This document shows positions 6,150-6,435 of a DNA stretch of 6,435 nucleotides, piece by piece (position 1 is the first letter of the stretch; each line of letters starts with the position of its first letter). Under the pieces are notes generated by a model. That model made no database searches. It worked only from the letters and a program-made list of their open reading frames with translations, and had not been told where the DNA came from. The stretch is from assembly GCA_023416055.1 (NCBI GenBank), contig JAEZIH010000166.1, positions 1 through 6,435 of the forward strand. The letters run 5' to 3'. Made by a program: the position numbers and the translations under genes. The stretch is from Pseudomonadota bacterium (GTDB lineage: Bacteria; Pseudomonadota; Alphaproteobacteria; Caulobacterales; Caulobacteraceae).

Positions 6150-6435
6150 TCAGCTGCGGACGCGCCGCTCCTTCGGGAGGTAGGTGTAGCCGATGCCGCG
6201 GACGGTCTGGATGGGCTGCCCGTCGTTCAGGGTTTCGAGCTTCTGACGCAGGCGACAGACCGTGGTGCGGAAGGCGGCCGCCCCGCCGGCCTCCGAGCCG
6301 AGGGCGCGCGCGCCGTCCTCGCAGGTGAAGACGGCGCCCGGGCGGGTCAGGAACAGGTGCAGGACCGAGGCGTGGCCCGGGGTCAGCACCACGCTGCGCC
6401 CGGCCGGGCTGATGGCGCGCCGGGTGAGGGGATCC
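6150..6435 (-). CDS. C-terminal winged-helix domain of an OmpR/PhoB-type transcriptional regulator (runs off right edge)
   Basis: The reverse strand is open from the window edge to a TGA at 6152-6150 and gives the last 94 residues of a longer protein. The pattern is an OmpR-type DNA-binding domain: a beta-strand segment ending VVLTPGHASVLHLFL (residues 15-29 of the fragment), RPGAVFTCEDGARAL, the recognition-helix region FRTTVCRLRQKLE (55-67), and the wing TVRGIGYTYL (77-86), which is the family's hallmark. A receiver domain would lie beyond the edge, so a two-component response regulator is likely but unseen. A stand-alone winged-helix protein cannot be excluded. The internal GTG at 6392 is not a credible start, because the domain's first strands lie upstream of it. 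The gene converges on the hydrolase with only 3 bp between stop codons, so it is probably a separate unit rather than the operon's own regulator. It is not DctD, which is NtrC-type. Confidence 0.85.
   Translation of the reverse strand, partial: DPLTRRAISPAGRSVVLTPGHASVLHLFLTRPGAVFTCEDGARALGSEAGGAAAFRTTVCRLRQKLETLNDGQPIQTVRGIGYTYLPKERRVRS

Noticed and set aside
6430..6435. BamHI site GGATCC exactly at the right end
   Set aside because: It could mark a cloned-fragment end, but the regulator frame runs through it normally, so chance or window choice explains it equally well.

Overview
The window is GC-rich with strong G/C bias at third codon positions. It encodes a rhizobial-type C4-dicarboxylate carrier next to a large TonB-dependent receptor. 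This points to a free-living, TonB-receptor-rich alphaproteobacterium, most plausibly Caulobacterales (Caulobacter/Brevundimonas/Phenylobacterium type). That placement is an inference from gene style, not from a marker gene.

Layout: (1) 1-91, minus strand, the first 30 codons of a membrane protein that runs off the left edge. It begins like a membrane-anchored sensor kinase and sits where dctB lies in rhizobial dct loci. (2) 92-305, a divergent control region with two dyad sites 33 bp apart (99-116 and 132-149) that look like tandem DctD enhancer sites, then an AT-rich patch and a long leader. (3) 306-1676, dctA, a Na+/H+:C4-dicarboxylate symporter. (4) 1708-4794, a complete TonB-dependent outer-membrane receptor. 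(5) 4851-6146, a secreted alpha/beta-hydrolase with a visible Ser-Asp-His triad. (6) 6150-6435, minus strand, the C-terminal DNA-binding domain of an OmpR/PhoB-type regulator that runs off the right edge and converges on the hydrolase with a 3-bp gap.

Genes 3-5 are co-directional, with gaps of 31 and 56 bp and good ribosome binding sites on the last two, so they look like one operon. The order covers all three envelope layers: outer-membrane uptake, periplasmic hydrolysis, inner-membrane dicarboxylate import. A reasonable hypothesis is that the receptor brings in an ester- or amide-linked compound, the hydrolase releases a C4-type acid, and DctA imports it. If the operon reads from the dctA promoter, the whole set would be under DctB/DctD-like dicarboxylate control. 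A perfect 10-bp-stem hairpin between receptor and hydrolase (4801-4828) may adjust the hydrolase level. No RNA genes, mobile elements, CRISPR arrays or convincing rho-independent terminators were seen.
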